Source of the DNA: Citrus sinensis
Lineage: Eukaryota > Streptophyta > Magnoliopsida > Sapindales > Rutaceae
Direction: 5' to 3'
Assembly (NCBI RefSeq): GCF_022201045.2
Contig: NC_068556.1
Coordinates: 23,603,501-23,667,500 of the forward strand
Length of the DNA stretch: 64,000 nt
Shown here: piece after piece, positions 12,752-24,300 of the stretch
Position numbering within the stretch: position 1 is the stretch's first letter
Layout of the letters: the number at the start of each line of letters is the position of its first letter
The notes under the pieces: generated by a model
The model's database searches: none
What the model was told of the DNA's origin: nothing
The model's input: the letters and a program-made list of their open reading frames with translations, nothing else
Translations under genes and position numbers: made by a program

Positions 12752-12868
12752 ATATATGTGTGTGTGTGGAAATGGGTGAGTGTGTGTTTGAAAATGTGTA
12801 TTGTGTGTATGTGTATATGTGTGTGTCTATATATATGTGTCAGTGAATGTGTATGTATATGTATATTT
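12752..12868. repeat. Imperfect TG-rich tract
   Basis: Irregular runs of TGTG and TATATG over about 115 bases, interrupted by GGAAATGGG and GAAAATG. A low-complexity microsatellite-like region. Confidence 0.6.
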
Positions 12869-13218
12869 TTTCTCTAATGAAGATATCTTCATTTTAATAA
12901 ATTAAGAATGCCATTAAAATATTCAAAGAAGCCTTCAAAAAGATATTAATAACACATGTATATGCCTCATATATTTTTCAGTTTAATTATTTTTTTCAAA
13001 AGTTATAAATTAAAACAAACTGCATCAACTTAAATTTTTTAAGTAGTAGTAGTAATAATAATAATTCTTTAGTGAAGATATCTTCATTTTAACAAAGTAG
13101 GGATATCACTAATAAATTAAAATTTTTAATACATTAAAATTTGTATTTTTTTATATTTTAGTGTGCATCTCTATTTTAATAAAGTGAGAATATCGTTATG
13201 TGATAAAGAATATATATA

Positions 13219-13360
13219 AAAAATATTTTAAGATACTTAATAAATTAATTCACACCCACCAAGATAAAAACTCTATGGCTGCTTCGTTGTAAAATATTTT
13301 AAGATACTTAATAAATTAGTTCACACCCACCGAAATAAAACTCTTTGGCTGCTTCCTTGT
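13219..13360. repeat. 71-bp tandem duplication
   Basis: Two adjacent units share AAAATATTTTAAGATACTTA, then TTCACACCCACC and GGCTGCTTC. They differ at a few positions, so the duplication is fairly recent but not new. Confidence 0.75.
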
Positions 13361-13892
13361 TTAGAGGGTGACGTGGTTTTCTTATATAAGATATTTAACA
13401 TAAATTTAGCACTTAGCAGTCAAGGATAAAATTATTTTTTTAATATTTTCTCTATCAATGTGTACTAAAAAAGTTATCAAAAGTATAACAATTCTTTAAT
13501 TAAGTCCGTTGGTACCTTTTTTTTTAAACTATAAAAGAATTTGATAAAAGTATCGACTAGGGAATTTTAAATGACTATACAACCAACATGTTGAATAATA
13601 TTATTTTATTACATACAAGAGATTTAGAGTATTACTAAAATACTGTTTAAATTTTACGTTTCAAATATTTATTTATATATCTACGTGATAAATTAATCAG
13701 TAAAAAAATAAATTGTCCTTTAAAAAGGGTCTTCAAATAAAATAAATTAATATTATTTTAATCAAATCTTTTCTTTTATCAAATTTAATTACCTTCATTT
13801 TATTACTCTAACTATTTCATTTTATTACTCCAACTATTTTAGTCAAATCTTTGTTACTAACTAATTTTTTTGTTGATTTTAAAATAATAACA

Positions 13893-13952
13893 ATTATTAT
13901 TATTATTATTACTATTATTATTATGACGATGACGATGACGATGACGATGATG
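13893..13952. repeat. Compound trinucleotide microsatellite
   Basis: A run of ATT/TTA units passes directly into GAC/GAT units (ATGACGATGACGATGACG). Non-coding context. Confidence 0.85.
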
Positions 13953-14772
13953 TTTTTCTCATTATGTTTGTCCAACTTAATTTAATGCATGCTAATTAAA
14001 AAAACAACTTGTAATTAATAAATAAATATAGAATATTAATTATAAAATTACTTGAAAACATACAACAATTTGAAGAAAAAATATTTGCTGAGATGTGTAT
14101 GAGTTTAATAATATTTAATAGGGCAAAAAATATTGTTATATAGCTATTATTTTCTTGAAAAGAAAAATAAATAATAAGTATAATTGTTTTCTCTCTCCAA
14201 TAAAAAATAATAAAATATTGATAGGAGAGAGAGAAACTCACTCAACAATATTGAAGACTGAAAAACATATCCCATTTAAAGAATCCTAATTAAAGTATTT
14301 TTTGAAGTATTTAATATTGATATGCTCTTCAAATAAGAAGTAAAATCTTATTTAAAGAACTTTTGGGATGCTCTTAGAGATGAAACTGAATGCCATATTA
14401 ATTGTTTAATATTTAGAAGTGATAGTTTTACGCACATCAAATTGAAATATAGCAATAACTCCATGAAAACGAAAAACATCAAGTTCTCAGTTCCAATAAC
14501 TTGCAAACTTTTTTTGTAATAAATTTTATTGGATTCTGAAAATACATCGATTAGGAAATTGACTTAGCCTAATAATCTCAAAAGAAGTTCACTCAATAGA
14601 AAACCCGAAAACATTGATCAATAAGCTCTTACGATCAACTTTCTAGGCTCTTATTAACAAGACAAAGGAAGTTTAATTATATAGGCCAAACAAAATGTAA
14701 AAACATCCAGCTTATTTTGATAATAATGCAAAGCACACATAAAGCAAGCAGATTGCAGAAGCAAACATATAA

Positions 14773-15761
14773 TTAGTTGCAGACATCAGGATTTGCCAGG
14801 AGATAGGCTTCGAGAGCCTTGACCATTGCTGCTGATTTTTCTTTGCCGGCATTGAATTGCTCTTCTGTGACCTCCAACTCACCTTTGGTGTAGAGCTTGC
14901 AAATGGTCTTGCAGATTGATCCTCCATCAGGAGATGGAACCCATTGGTTATCGTATGAGATTTTCTCTAACTTGTCTGCCAAAATGGCGCCTTCAATAAT
15001 GCTGTAGCTTGTTTTGAGATTCACTTTGTCTACTTCTTCAATCTTGTGCTTCACATCATTAACCTGTCCGCCTACATTTGGAAATTAATTTATGTACAAT
15101 AATTAGCACTTTCAGCAATCTATTACATGATTTATACACTTCTAGCTTATAATCCACGGATTCTCTGCTCATTTTAGCTTTAAATCTTGAGCCACATGTA
15201 TGCTATTATTGGTTATATATGATTTTGATGCATTCTTTTGTTATTTTTGGTTTTATCCTCCACCAATCACATCCATTTATGTGCTCGGGTGAAAGCTAAG
15301 ATGAGTAAAGAAGGATCCTGGATTGTAATCCGCAGCCTGCTGTAGAATAAATTATTTACTGTCAGGTAAGTGGATGGTTAGTGAATGTTATCTGTCAAAG
15401 AAAGTTTGGATGTTTACTAAATATCTTAACTTCTGAGCTTTTAAAATTAAGTAGAAATACAATGATAACTTCTAAGCTTTAAAAATAGGTAGAAACACAA
15501 TGATAAACATGCATATTCTAAACGACACTTAAAATTCAAGCAATGCAACAAACTATGTTTATTAATAATTAATTAACCTTCAGCAAAAGTGATCTTCTTA
15601 ATGCTTCCAGCTCCTCCATCGCCTTCTACGACATCAATGTTCTTAATGGCATCTGGGAAAATCTTGGGGAAGAGTTGGTCAGATTCAAGGACCAAGGCCT
15701 TGAACATCCTGGCTGGGGGAACTGCGTAAGTGTCGTTTGATTCAAAAGTGATGACACCCAT
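14773..15761 (-). CDS. PR-10 / Bet v 1 family protein, gene 2
   Basis: Exons 15578-15761 and 14773-15071 flank a 506-base GT-AG intron, the longest in the cluster, at the conserved phase-1 position. The 160-residue product starts MGVITFESND. It has the canonical loop GDGGAG (residues 47-52) and keeps Glu149 and Tyr151 (LEAYLLAN) in the final helix. With gene 1 it forms the DVCN-ending subfamily. The start chosen is the ATG at 15761: the longer open frame upstream crosses the TATA box and is leader. A cytosolic ligand-binding PR-10 role is expected from the family. A decayed copia fragment begins about 340 bases upstream of its TATA box. Confidence 0.92.
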
Positions 15762-15904
15762 GATAATCTTAATTAAGAAAGTTTGAAAAATGATAAAAGG
15801 AGGTAAATATATATAAATGAAGAGGACAAAGATATATAGACTGATACAGTGAGTTTCAATAAGCAAGAAGCTTTCGAGGTGATGAGGAGATGTAAGCAAG
15901 GGTG

Positions 15905-15913
15905 TATTTATAG
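15905..15913 (-). promoter_or_regulatory. TATA box of PR-10 gene 2
   Basis: CTATAAATA on the minus strand, about 145 bases upstream of the ATG, in a context (CCAATCTATAAATACACC) like that of gene 1. Confidence 0.65.
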
Positions 15914-16249
15914 ATTGGCCGGAGCTCTCTGAATTGCTTATATACATAAAATAAATGATTTTTTTTTTAAACAAGGAAAGTATATTTAAACTTTAAAGGG
16001 GTGTTTGTTTGTGTGAACGTGACTTCTTGTCCTATAAAATGTTTTCCAGTGGTTTGTAATCACTTGTAAAGATGCTTCTGTTTGGATAGGGCGGAAAAAA
16101 CAATGAAATATTCTTATTTTTGTCTTAACCCTGAACTTCTAGATGGAAAGTTAAAATTTTAAATTTAGAAAATATTTTCACATATACTTTCTATGTATTA
16201 GATATAAAAACCTAAAATTGTCTTCGTGTTAATATATTTGTACTTGAAA

Positions 16250-18746
16250 AAAATATTTGTGGGAGCGGTAATATTTGTCTCACTTTGCACTTCTTGAATG
16301 GCAGGATGATGTACATGAGGTGCTTGGGCCTGCAGCAATTTTGCGCAGGGTGAAGCAATTGATTTGCATGGTCACTAGAAGTTGAAGAGTCACTAGCTAC
16401 TGCATGTGGTTGACTTAGGCATCCATTCATTTAGAGATGGAAAAGTTGTGAATTCATTTGGATCCTGCGCAAGAGAAGAATTTTATTTGTCAGTACGAGG
16501 AAAGGTATTTTCATTATAAAAAAAAAAATGTCTAGATATGTAGATATCGGGTTGTAGGCATCCGTATCCTTTATGCAAGGGATTATCGCCTATACTAAAT
16601 ACAAGGATAAGATTTTTTATCAAATTTATGTTTGCAGTAATCTCTTATAAGGGAAACAACGGCATCCTAAATTCCTTAATCCACGATAATCCGGAATTTT
16701 TTGAAATAATTTTTTATATGGGCTTCGCATACTACTAATAGCGGACAAAGGCACTCTATTTATCACATAAACGCGCGGATGCTAAAAATCCATCTACCCA
16801 AAACTTAAGGGGTAGATAAGCGCAAAATTAAGATCGTACTAAAGCTGTCTCTATTATGTGTCTACGCTTTCTCTCGGCAACCCCATTTTATTCAAGGGTG
16901 TATAGATAAAAAATTTAACTAGTAATCCCTTATTATTCAAGAGTAGAGAGTTGAATTCGCCTCCTCCATTGCATTGAAAAAAATTGATTTTTCTGTCCAA
17001 TAGATTTTCAACCTATTTCTGAAATTTCACAAAATAATCAAAACAGTCAAATTTATTTTTTCTTGGGATTAACCAAGAAAAACGAGAGGAATCATCCATA
17101 AATGAAGCATAAAATCTATATTTTTAATTAGAAATAATAGTCCTCGTAGATAATCGCAATGTATTTTTTGGGAAACTCAGAAAATTTAGCCGATAATTAA
17201 AGGGCAATTTACAGTTTTTTCCTAATTGGCAAGAAACACATAAACTTGGCTTCTGAATCCAAGTAGAAAGACTAATGGCCTTATTTTCCTTCAAAGTTTC
17301 CAGTGCCCTAGAGCTTGCGTGTCCAAGTCTCTTATGCCAGAGAATGAAGTCTTGGGCGTTTCCTTTCATTGCATTGAGTGCCATTCGTTGATTTTCGTCG
17401 AAGGCATACATCTTGCCGCATCTGTGTCCTTTTGCCAAGATCCTGTCCTCCTTGCTCTTAACAAAAAACCCACTTTCATTAAAAAAAAATTAAAATCATC
17501 GATAAGCTGGCTAATAATATGAGATTCTTTTTTAAGCAAGGAACAAATAGGACTTTATTTAGACTCAAGTTACTGTGACTTGTTTTAAGACAACATAGTA
17601 CCAATATGAGTGATATGCAAACTGTTACCATTCCCCACAAATATTTGATCACGTCCTTTATAACTTTTATAAGTTCTAATACAATCAAGATTACCTGGAT
17701 CATTTGCCATGTGAGTGGTAGCACCAGAATCTGCTTAGAACTGAGGATCTTCATTTACGTTGATGTTCATTGCAGCTAAGGCATGCATGTGGTGCTTCCT
17801 TCTCAGCATAATCTTGGTCATACCTGTTTCGACAGACTGCTGCATTCTGGCCTCTCTTTGCACATATTTGACAAAAAACTGCATATTCTTGATTATTCTT
17901 TTTCGGTGGGTCTCGTGAATTTTGGCCATTATTGTACGGCTGGTGGTTCTGGTAGTTTCCATTGCTTCAGTCACCGTAATGGCCATTATTGTGTGGTTTT
18001 TGGTTATGAAAGTTTGCATTGCCTCTGTGTCCACAATTTTGTGAAGGTCGTCTGCCTCGTGTATTCTGCCTGCCATGCCCCCTTGACTGTGATTGACTTG
18101 ACTTTTCGTCTTGCTGTACAATCACGGTTTGTTGATGATTCAAGAGAGCGTTGACAAACTGTTTGTAGCTCAGATATGGTGGCTTCGTTAACATGGTTGT
18201 TTTGAAATCGGAATATCTTGACCCAAGCGCACGAGCGAGTTGGAAAACTTTGTCATCGTCACTGAGTGGTTTTCCAATAGCGGCAAGCTTGTCACACGTG
18301 ATTCTGAATTTCTTGAGAAAGTCATCTAGTTTAGATGAACTTTTCTTCAGAGAATATGGGCTATCTTTTAGCCATGCTTCTTGCACTTCGGAATTGTGAG
18401 CCAGATATCACAGGCTGTTTGCAACCCGACTTTTGTACCCCAAATATCTTCATTCATCATGCTCCTCAACCAAGTTGCGAGCAAGCCATCATTGTGCTTC
18501 TAAACGATTAAGTCTGGATTAATATTTTCCTTTCCGTCTTCTTTAATGGTTTTAGAAGGAGGCTCAACATCAGCCAACTGGTGTTCAAGGCAAAGACTGT
18601 AAACAAGCGGTTGAACTTGAGAACTCCATATGAAATAGTTTTCAGAGGTAAGTTTCAAGGAAATTAAACTCGCACACTGATGAAAGTATTGTAATGAAAG
18701 AGATAGCTCAGATCTTGAACTTGAAGCCATAGCTCTCTCATACCAT
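16250..18746 (-). mobile_element. Decayed Ty1/copia fragment (gag, protease, integrase only)
   Basis: Reading the minus strand from 18730: an ATG abutting a methionine-tRNA-like primer site (TGGTATGAGAGAGCT at 18731-18745), then gag (LTSENYFIWSSQVQPLV; KLDDFLKKFRITCDKLAAIG), and a zinc-knuckle region near 17850-17900. A GAG-pre-integrase piece follows (ILWHKRLGHASSRALETLKE near 17330). Integrase core pieces follow in shifting frames (YTP near 16890, then PLKFWVDGFLAS near 16800 and PLHKGYGCLQP near 16570). A Ser-rich linker ends near 16250. Several stops and frameshifts make it non-functional. Reverse transcriptase and RNase H are absent and no 3' LTR is seen, so it is a 5' fragment. It fills the space upstream of PR-10 gene 2. 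Confidence 0.8.
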
Positions 18747-19144
18747 AAAAATTAAAATAATTGACTGAAACTTGAGAATACTTCTGTATAATTACATGTT
18801 CCCTAACTAAATTATATTATTACGGATAGTAAATATAGCAGAGATTTTAGAGGAATGATTGTTGGATGAGATACTGTTAACTTGAGGAATCATGATTTGT
18901 ACTCATTTATAGGAAAGTAGTAATGTTGCTAATCTATAGTACTGGTGGCTAGGGATTTTCTCCATGTGATGAATTGATTTTGCATGTGGTCAAAAGATAG
19001 CTACAGTTTAGAAAAATAGTCCCAGAGGCTCCCAAAGGTAGTAATATAGATGGCTAAGGATATTATTCATGTGATGAGTTGATTTGCATGTGACTTATGA
19101 AAAGGATAATTACACCTCTATGATTTAGGAAAATAGTCATGACA
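18747..19144 (-). repeat. Possible 5' LTR of the decayed copia fragment
   Basis: The sequence just upstream of the primer-binding site should be the 5' LTR. A plausible TG start (TGTCATGACTATTTT on the minus strand) lies at 19144, but I cannot confirm the ends because no second LTR is present. Confidence 0.3.
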
Positions 19145-19439
19145 AATTCTAAATTTTCAATAAGGGACGTTAAGCCTTCTTTCATTTCGTTTTACAGTTA
19201 ATTTGAATGAGAAAAAAGACATTTTAATACTTTTGCCTCGTGTAAACTTAGAATTTAAAGATTCGGACTTAAGGCCATAATTTAACCAGCCAAAAATTTT
19301 ATTCGTGCCTACACCAATTAAACACACCTTTCGCGCTCTACTATTGTCTTCATCTTCTATCCTCCACACTATGAATTAAAAAAAAATTATCTTATTAAAT
19401 ATTTTTCTCCTGTTGCTGAACTACAATCAATCTAAAATG
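19145..19439. other. AT-rich intergenic DNA
   Basis: No feature supported. Confidence 0.4.
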
Positions 19440-19734
19440 TTAATAGGTTATGGAGGATGATTTACAATAACCAGTGCATTGTTGAAGTTTAAAAAATACT
19501 AATCCAGAATATTTTACATTCTACTACTCTTCATCTTCATAGTCACTTGGTCTTAGGTTTTCAAGGGCTCTGGAAATATTTGTGGGTTTTTTTTTATAAT
19601 TTTCGTAATCATTTTTAACCACTATTTTGCATGCTTTAACTGATTTGCGAAAATATTGAAAGTGGGTTAGGTTTTGATGTTAACTGGTGGCAGTGGCGGC
19701 AAAATTGTTAATTAATGCTAATGAGTTAGCCACA
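19440..19734 (+). repeat. Segment S, first copy, left part
   Basis: The stretch from about 19520 matches 44234-44452: CATGCTTTAACTGATTTGCG versus CATGCTTTGGCTGATTTGTG, then GGTTAGGTTTTGATGTTA and GGCAGTGGCGGCAAAATT. The match continues at 26753, so the 7-kb block between is a later insertion. Confidence 0.65.
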
Positions 19735-20251
19735 TGTAACATAAGTGGAAATTAAAAATGAAAATGAGGCGGTTAAGGATTTTATAAGTAAAAGAAAAGA
19801 GCTGGAAACAGGGGAATATACTCACACATGAGAGAGAGAGAAGGGAAGCTGCCAAAACCGACCCAACTGCAGACCCAAAACTCGACCTGTTTGACCCGAA
19901 ATCTACCCGGCCATATCTTGCGATTCTGGCCACCCCTCCGGTTGAGCAAAGTATCAATCGAAAGCCCGTGAGACGGTGGTCATACTTCAGCTGTCATATT
20001 CGTCAAAAATTGACCGGAACACCACCGTTTAAGGCTTGAGAAACCGCGGCCAAAACCGATCACCACCTCAATTTTGTTCCCCACGACTCCCTCTTCCATT
20101 TCCGACCATCCATAGCCACCAAGAGTCACTGTTTCGCTGCTGACCAATTATTGGAAATTCACGGCTTTCAAGCTAGATTCCTACGTCGTGCCGCGCGTTG
20201 GAGCTCACCGCCGGTACCATTGAACTCAACTTGGCTAAAAGTGTCTAACCC

Positions 20252-20476
20252 TGTTGAGAATCAAATAAAACGGCATTGAATGAAGCTTTCAAAGACAGAA
20301 TCTGCACTTGTCAAAGGGGTAATCTGCACTTGTCAAAGACAAGATCCGCGCCGAACGGATTGACACATTTCCTTCCGTATTCACATATGTAATCTTTGAA
20401 AAAATGTAGCCTCTGCATCTATAAATAACTCTCAATGTATAATGCTTTATTTAAGAAATGAAAACACGTTTCTTCA
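20252..20476 (+). repeat. 5' LTR of copia A
   Basis: Starts TGTTGAGAATC, ends CGTTTCTTCA. It contains the core promoter (CTATAAATAACTC near 20420). It differs from the 3' LTR at two bases. Confidence 0.93.
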
Positions 20477-20490
20477 TGGTATCAGAGCCA
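20477..20490 (+). promoter_or_regulatory. Primer-binding site of copia A
   Basis: TGGTATCAGAGCCA immediately follows the LTR and is complementary to the 3' end of plant initiator methionine tRNA. Confidence 0.9.
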
Positions 20491-20890
20491 TAAATACGCT
20501 CAAGTTTCTTCAAGTTCCGCTGCTCTGTTTGTAACAAAAACAGAGGAAACCAAATTCCTCCCACAACCATTTTTCCCACCATTTTCTTTCTTAAACCCAT
20601 TCCTACCATTACAGATATCCATGCCGATCAAGAAACAAGCCACCCATACGTAAAAAACTTGAGTTTACAAATTTATCAACAATCCCATCAATTTTCCGAG
20701 AGTGTTTTCCTCAAAAACCAAGAACACCATCACAATTCTCAGTTTTCAGTGAGGAAACTGTAAAAATTTCGCATTTAAACACATTCCCACGCGCTCCCAC
20801 GCGCCACCCGAAGCCACGGCCAGTCAACCACGCGCCACTGTCATCATTCACGCGCTCTCACGCGCTCCAGAGGTTGAAGAAGATGTCAGC

Positions 20891-21128
20891 CGACATGTCG
20901 TTTTTATCTCAGAAGTGCAGCAGTCAAAAAACGATGTGTCGTTTTTTGTTATATTAAAACCGACATGTCGTTTTTAAATTAGAGATAAAACGACGTGACG
21001 CTTAGTCTCCAGAAGTGCAGCAGGATTAAAACGACATGTCGTTTATATTCCACCATAACCGACATGTCGTTTATATTCCACCATAACCGACATGTCGGTT
21101 TGGCAAGCAGTGGTCAAACGACCTGTCG
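20891..21128 (+). repeat. Iterated palindrome array in the copia A leader
   Basis: Eight copies of the self-complementary CGACATGTCG or a one- to three-base variant start at 20891, 20932, 20961, 20991, 21032, 21060, 21088 and 21119. Spacings are 41, 29, 30, 41, 28, 28 and 31. The block AGAAGTGCAGCAG follows the first and fourth copies, so part of the array is a tandem duplication of a unit of about 100 bases. One copy extends to a 16-base perfect palindrome, AAACGACATGTCGTTT. Confidence 0.9.
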
Positions 21129-21390
21129 TTTTGTTACCTAAAAAGGTTATTTTTTTTCTTCTTTCAATCTAGATGGAAAAAAAAACAAAAAAAAAAAGAA
21201 AACAAATAAAAAAACAAAAAAAAAGAAAAAAAAGAAAAAAAAGAGAAAAAAGAAAAGGAAAAAAAATAAAAAAATAAAGAAAACTCCAACTGAATCTAGT
21301 CCTGTTGTCATTCAATCTGTTCAATCTGATGGAGTATTTAATGCTGGAATTATCCTCACTGAGACAAACTACGATGTTTGGTCTCAAATA

Positions 21391-24300
21391 ATGGAGATGC
21401 ATCTTGCAGAAAGAGAAAAACTCTCATATATTCGTAACAGCACAAAGCCATTTGAGGAATCTTCAAAGGAATATGAGAAATGGTATAGTGAAAACCAAAA
21501 AGTAAAAAGATGGTTACTCATATCCATGTCTCCAGAGATCATGAAGCGATATTTACGAATTCCTACAGCCTACGAAATCTGGGATGCATTATCAAAAGCA
21601 TTCTATGATGGAAGCGATGAATTACAAGTTTTCACTCTAAACCAGAAGGCATTCTCTACCAAGCAAAATGGACAACCACTCTCTAAATTCTATGGAGAAT
21701 TGGTTGAAATATTTCGAGAACTTGATCACCGAGATAAAGTGGTCATGAAGGATCCAGAAGATGTTGTAATATACAGAAGGTCTGTTGAAAGATTGAGAGT
21801 GCACATTTTTCTTGCTGGGCTAGATGAAGAATTTGACCAAGTTCGTGGAGAAATTCTACGAAAAGACATTATCCCAGACTTAGAAGAATGTTATTCTCTG
21901 ATCCGAAGAGAAGATATACGGCAAAGCAAACTAAACAAGAAGGTCGACTCAGAAACGTCTACTATGATAGCACGACAGCAGCCTCAAAGGAAGTTTGTTG
22001 ACAAGTCATCACTCCATTGCACTCATTGTAGAAAGAAAGGTCATACGAAAGAACAATGTTTTGAAATCATTAGATATCCTGACTGGTGGGATACTCGAAA
22101 GAAGAACACCAAGCATGTATAAAAAACTGCAGTAGCTGAATCCACATCCACTATAGATCTTAGAAAAGAATCTTCAGTGCAAATCGCAACCTCTGTCAGT
22201 CCAGGTAAGGCCCTTAAAACTCTTACACCTGTTATTAATAATACATAGATAATTGATTCTGGGGCAACTGATCATATGACTTTTAATTCTCGACAAGTTT
22301 CTCAATTGAAACCATTTTCACAAAAACATATTTCCACTGCAAATGGAACCACAACCTCAGTTATTGAGGAAGGATCTTTACGACTCACAAATGAATTAAA
22401 TTTAGACGCTGTGTTAATTATTCCATCTTTAGATTATAATCTTTTATCTGTGTCTCAATTAACCACTTACTTATCATGTGTTGTAATTTTTTGGCCTGAT
22501 CATTGTGTGTTTAAGGACATCCAAACGAAGCAAACGATTGGTTATGGTATTAGACGAGGCAACTTGTACTACTTGGAGATGTCATCAACAAACACTGGAA
22601 AGCTAAGCCCCGCACTAGTCGCAGATAGTTCCATAAAAAAAGGGAAATCAGAAATTTGGTTATAGCATAGACGTTTAGGGCATGTGTCATTTGGTTACTT
22701 AAAAAAATTATTTCCTAGTTTGTTTCTGAAATTTGATGTTTGTAACTTTAAATGTGATGTTTGTGAACTTTCAAAAAGCCATCGAACTACTTTTCCATTG
22801 TCCTTAAATAAAAATCCAGTTCCTTTTATGGTAGTACATTCTGATGTATGGGGGCCATCTAAAGTTTCTACAATTGGAGGTGCTCGTTGGTTTGTTACAT
22901 TTATTGATGATTGTAGCAGAATGACATGGATTTTTCTGATGAAATCGAAAGACGAAGTAAACTCTTTATTTCAAAGATTTCATAAGATGGTGACAACTCA
23001 ATTTCAGACACAAATTCGAGTTCTACATACTAATAATGGAGGCGAGTATATGAGCAGAGCAATTCAATAGTTTCTGAAATCACAAGGATCTGTCCATCAA
23101 ACCACTTGTGTGGGGACACCCCAACAAAATGGCGTTGCTAAACGAAAAAACAGACATTTACTAGAAGTTGTTCGAGCATCGCTAATCCAAGCCCACATGC
23201 CATTATCTTATTGGGGAGAAGCACTGGCATCCGCAGCATACTTGATCAATCGAACACCATTAAGCTCCCTTGGATTCCAGACTCCTTTCCAAGTTCTGAA
23301 TGATGCAATTATGTCACCAAATGTGCCAAATCTGCCCCCACATGTGTTTGGCTGTGTTGCCTTCGTTCATTTGCCGCAACAAGACAAATTATCTCCTCGA
23401 GCACTACATTGTGTGTTTGTAGGGTATGCCTTACATCAAAAGGGATACCGATGCTATCATCCACCATCAAGAAAAATATGCATCACCATGGATGTCGTTT
23501 TTCATGAAGATATCATGTACTACTTGTCAGAGTCTGAATTTCAGAGGGAGTATAATGAAGAGGAAATTCATACTCTTGCATATCTTCCACCTGAAGAAAG
23601 TTAATCTTCCATTGAGATAGTAAACCTTCAAGATACTGGAAAAGCAAATGGTGATAATTCGCAGGCTGAGATATGTGAAGACACATTTGGGGAGCACAAT
23701 AACTCAGACACAACTGCAATCGAGAATGAGTCACATGAAGAAATACCTTACCAATCGTCTGCAGAGGATGTTCCTACCACAAGTCCAATCAGAAGAATTC
23801 TTCCCCAGCGTCAAAATAGAGGTATCCCTAAACCCACATATGAGCCTGACTTCTCTAGTAGAGTCAAATACCATATGAGTCATTTTGTGTTTAACCATCG
23901 CTTGTCAGAATCAAATCAGTCATTTGTGAATCAATTATCTGCTGTATTTATTCCTAACAGTGTGCAGGAAGCTTTAAAAGATCCAAAGTGGAAAGCGGCT
24001 ATGAATGATGAAATGAGATCTCTTCAGAAAAATTAAACATGGGAACTAGTTGATCTTCCACCAGGAAAGAAACCAGTGGGTTGTCGATGGATCTACACTA
24101 TAAAATACAAAGCAGATGGCTCTATTGAACGATACAAAGCAAGACTCGTAGCTAAGGGTTACACCCAAACCTACGGGATTGATTATACTGATACATTTGC
24201 ACCGGTAGCAAAAATTAATACTATTTGTATCTTATTATCATTAGCAGTCAACTTGGATTGGCCAGTGCAACAGTTCGATGTAAAGAATGCTTTCCTCCAT

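Larger units (their letters stand above)
10990..14700. other. AT-rich intergenic DNA between PR-10 genes 1 and 2
   Basis: About 3.7 kb without a supportable gene. It holds the TG-rich tract, 71-bp tandem duplication and trinucleotide microsatellite listed separately. A palindromic GAAGATATCTTC block occurs twice (near 12878 and 13074), each followed by an ATTTTAA-rich stretch, which may mark a decayed dispersed repeat. Confidence 0.5.

Noticed and set aside
21169..21402. Minus-strand Phe-rich hydrophobic frame
   Set aside because: Reverse translation of the A-rich tract in the copia A leader.
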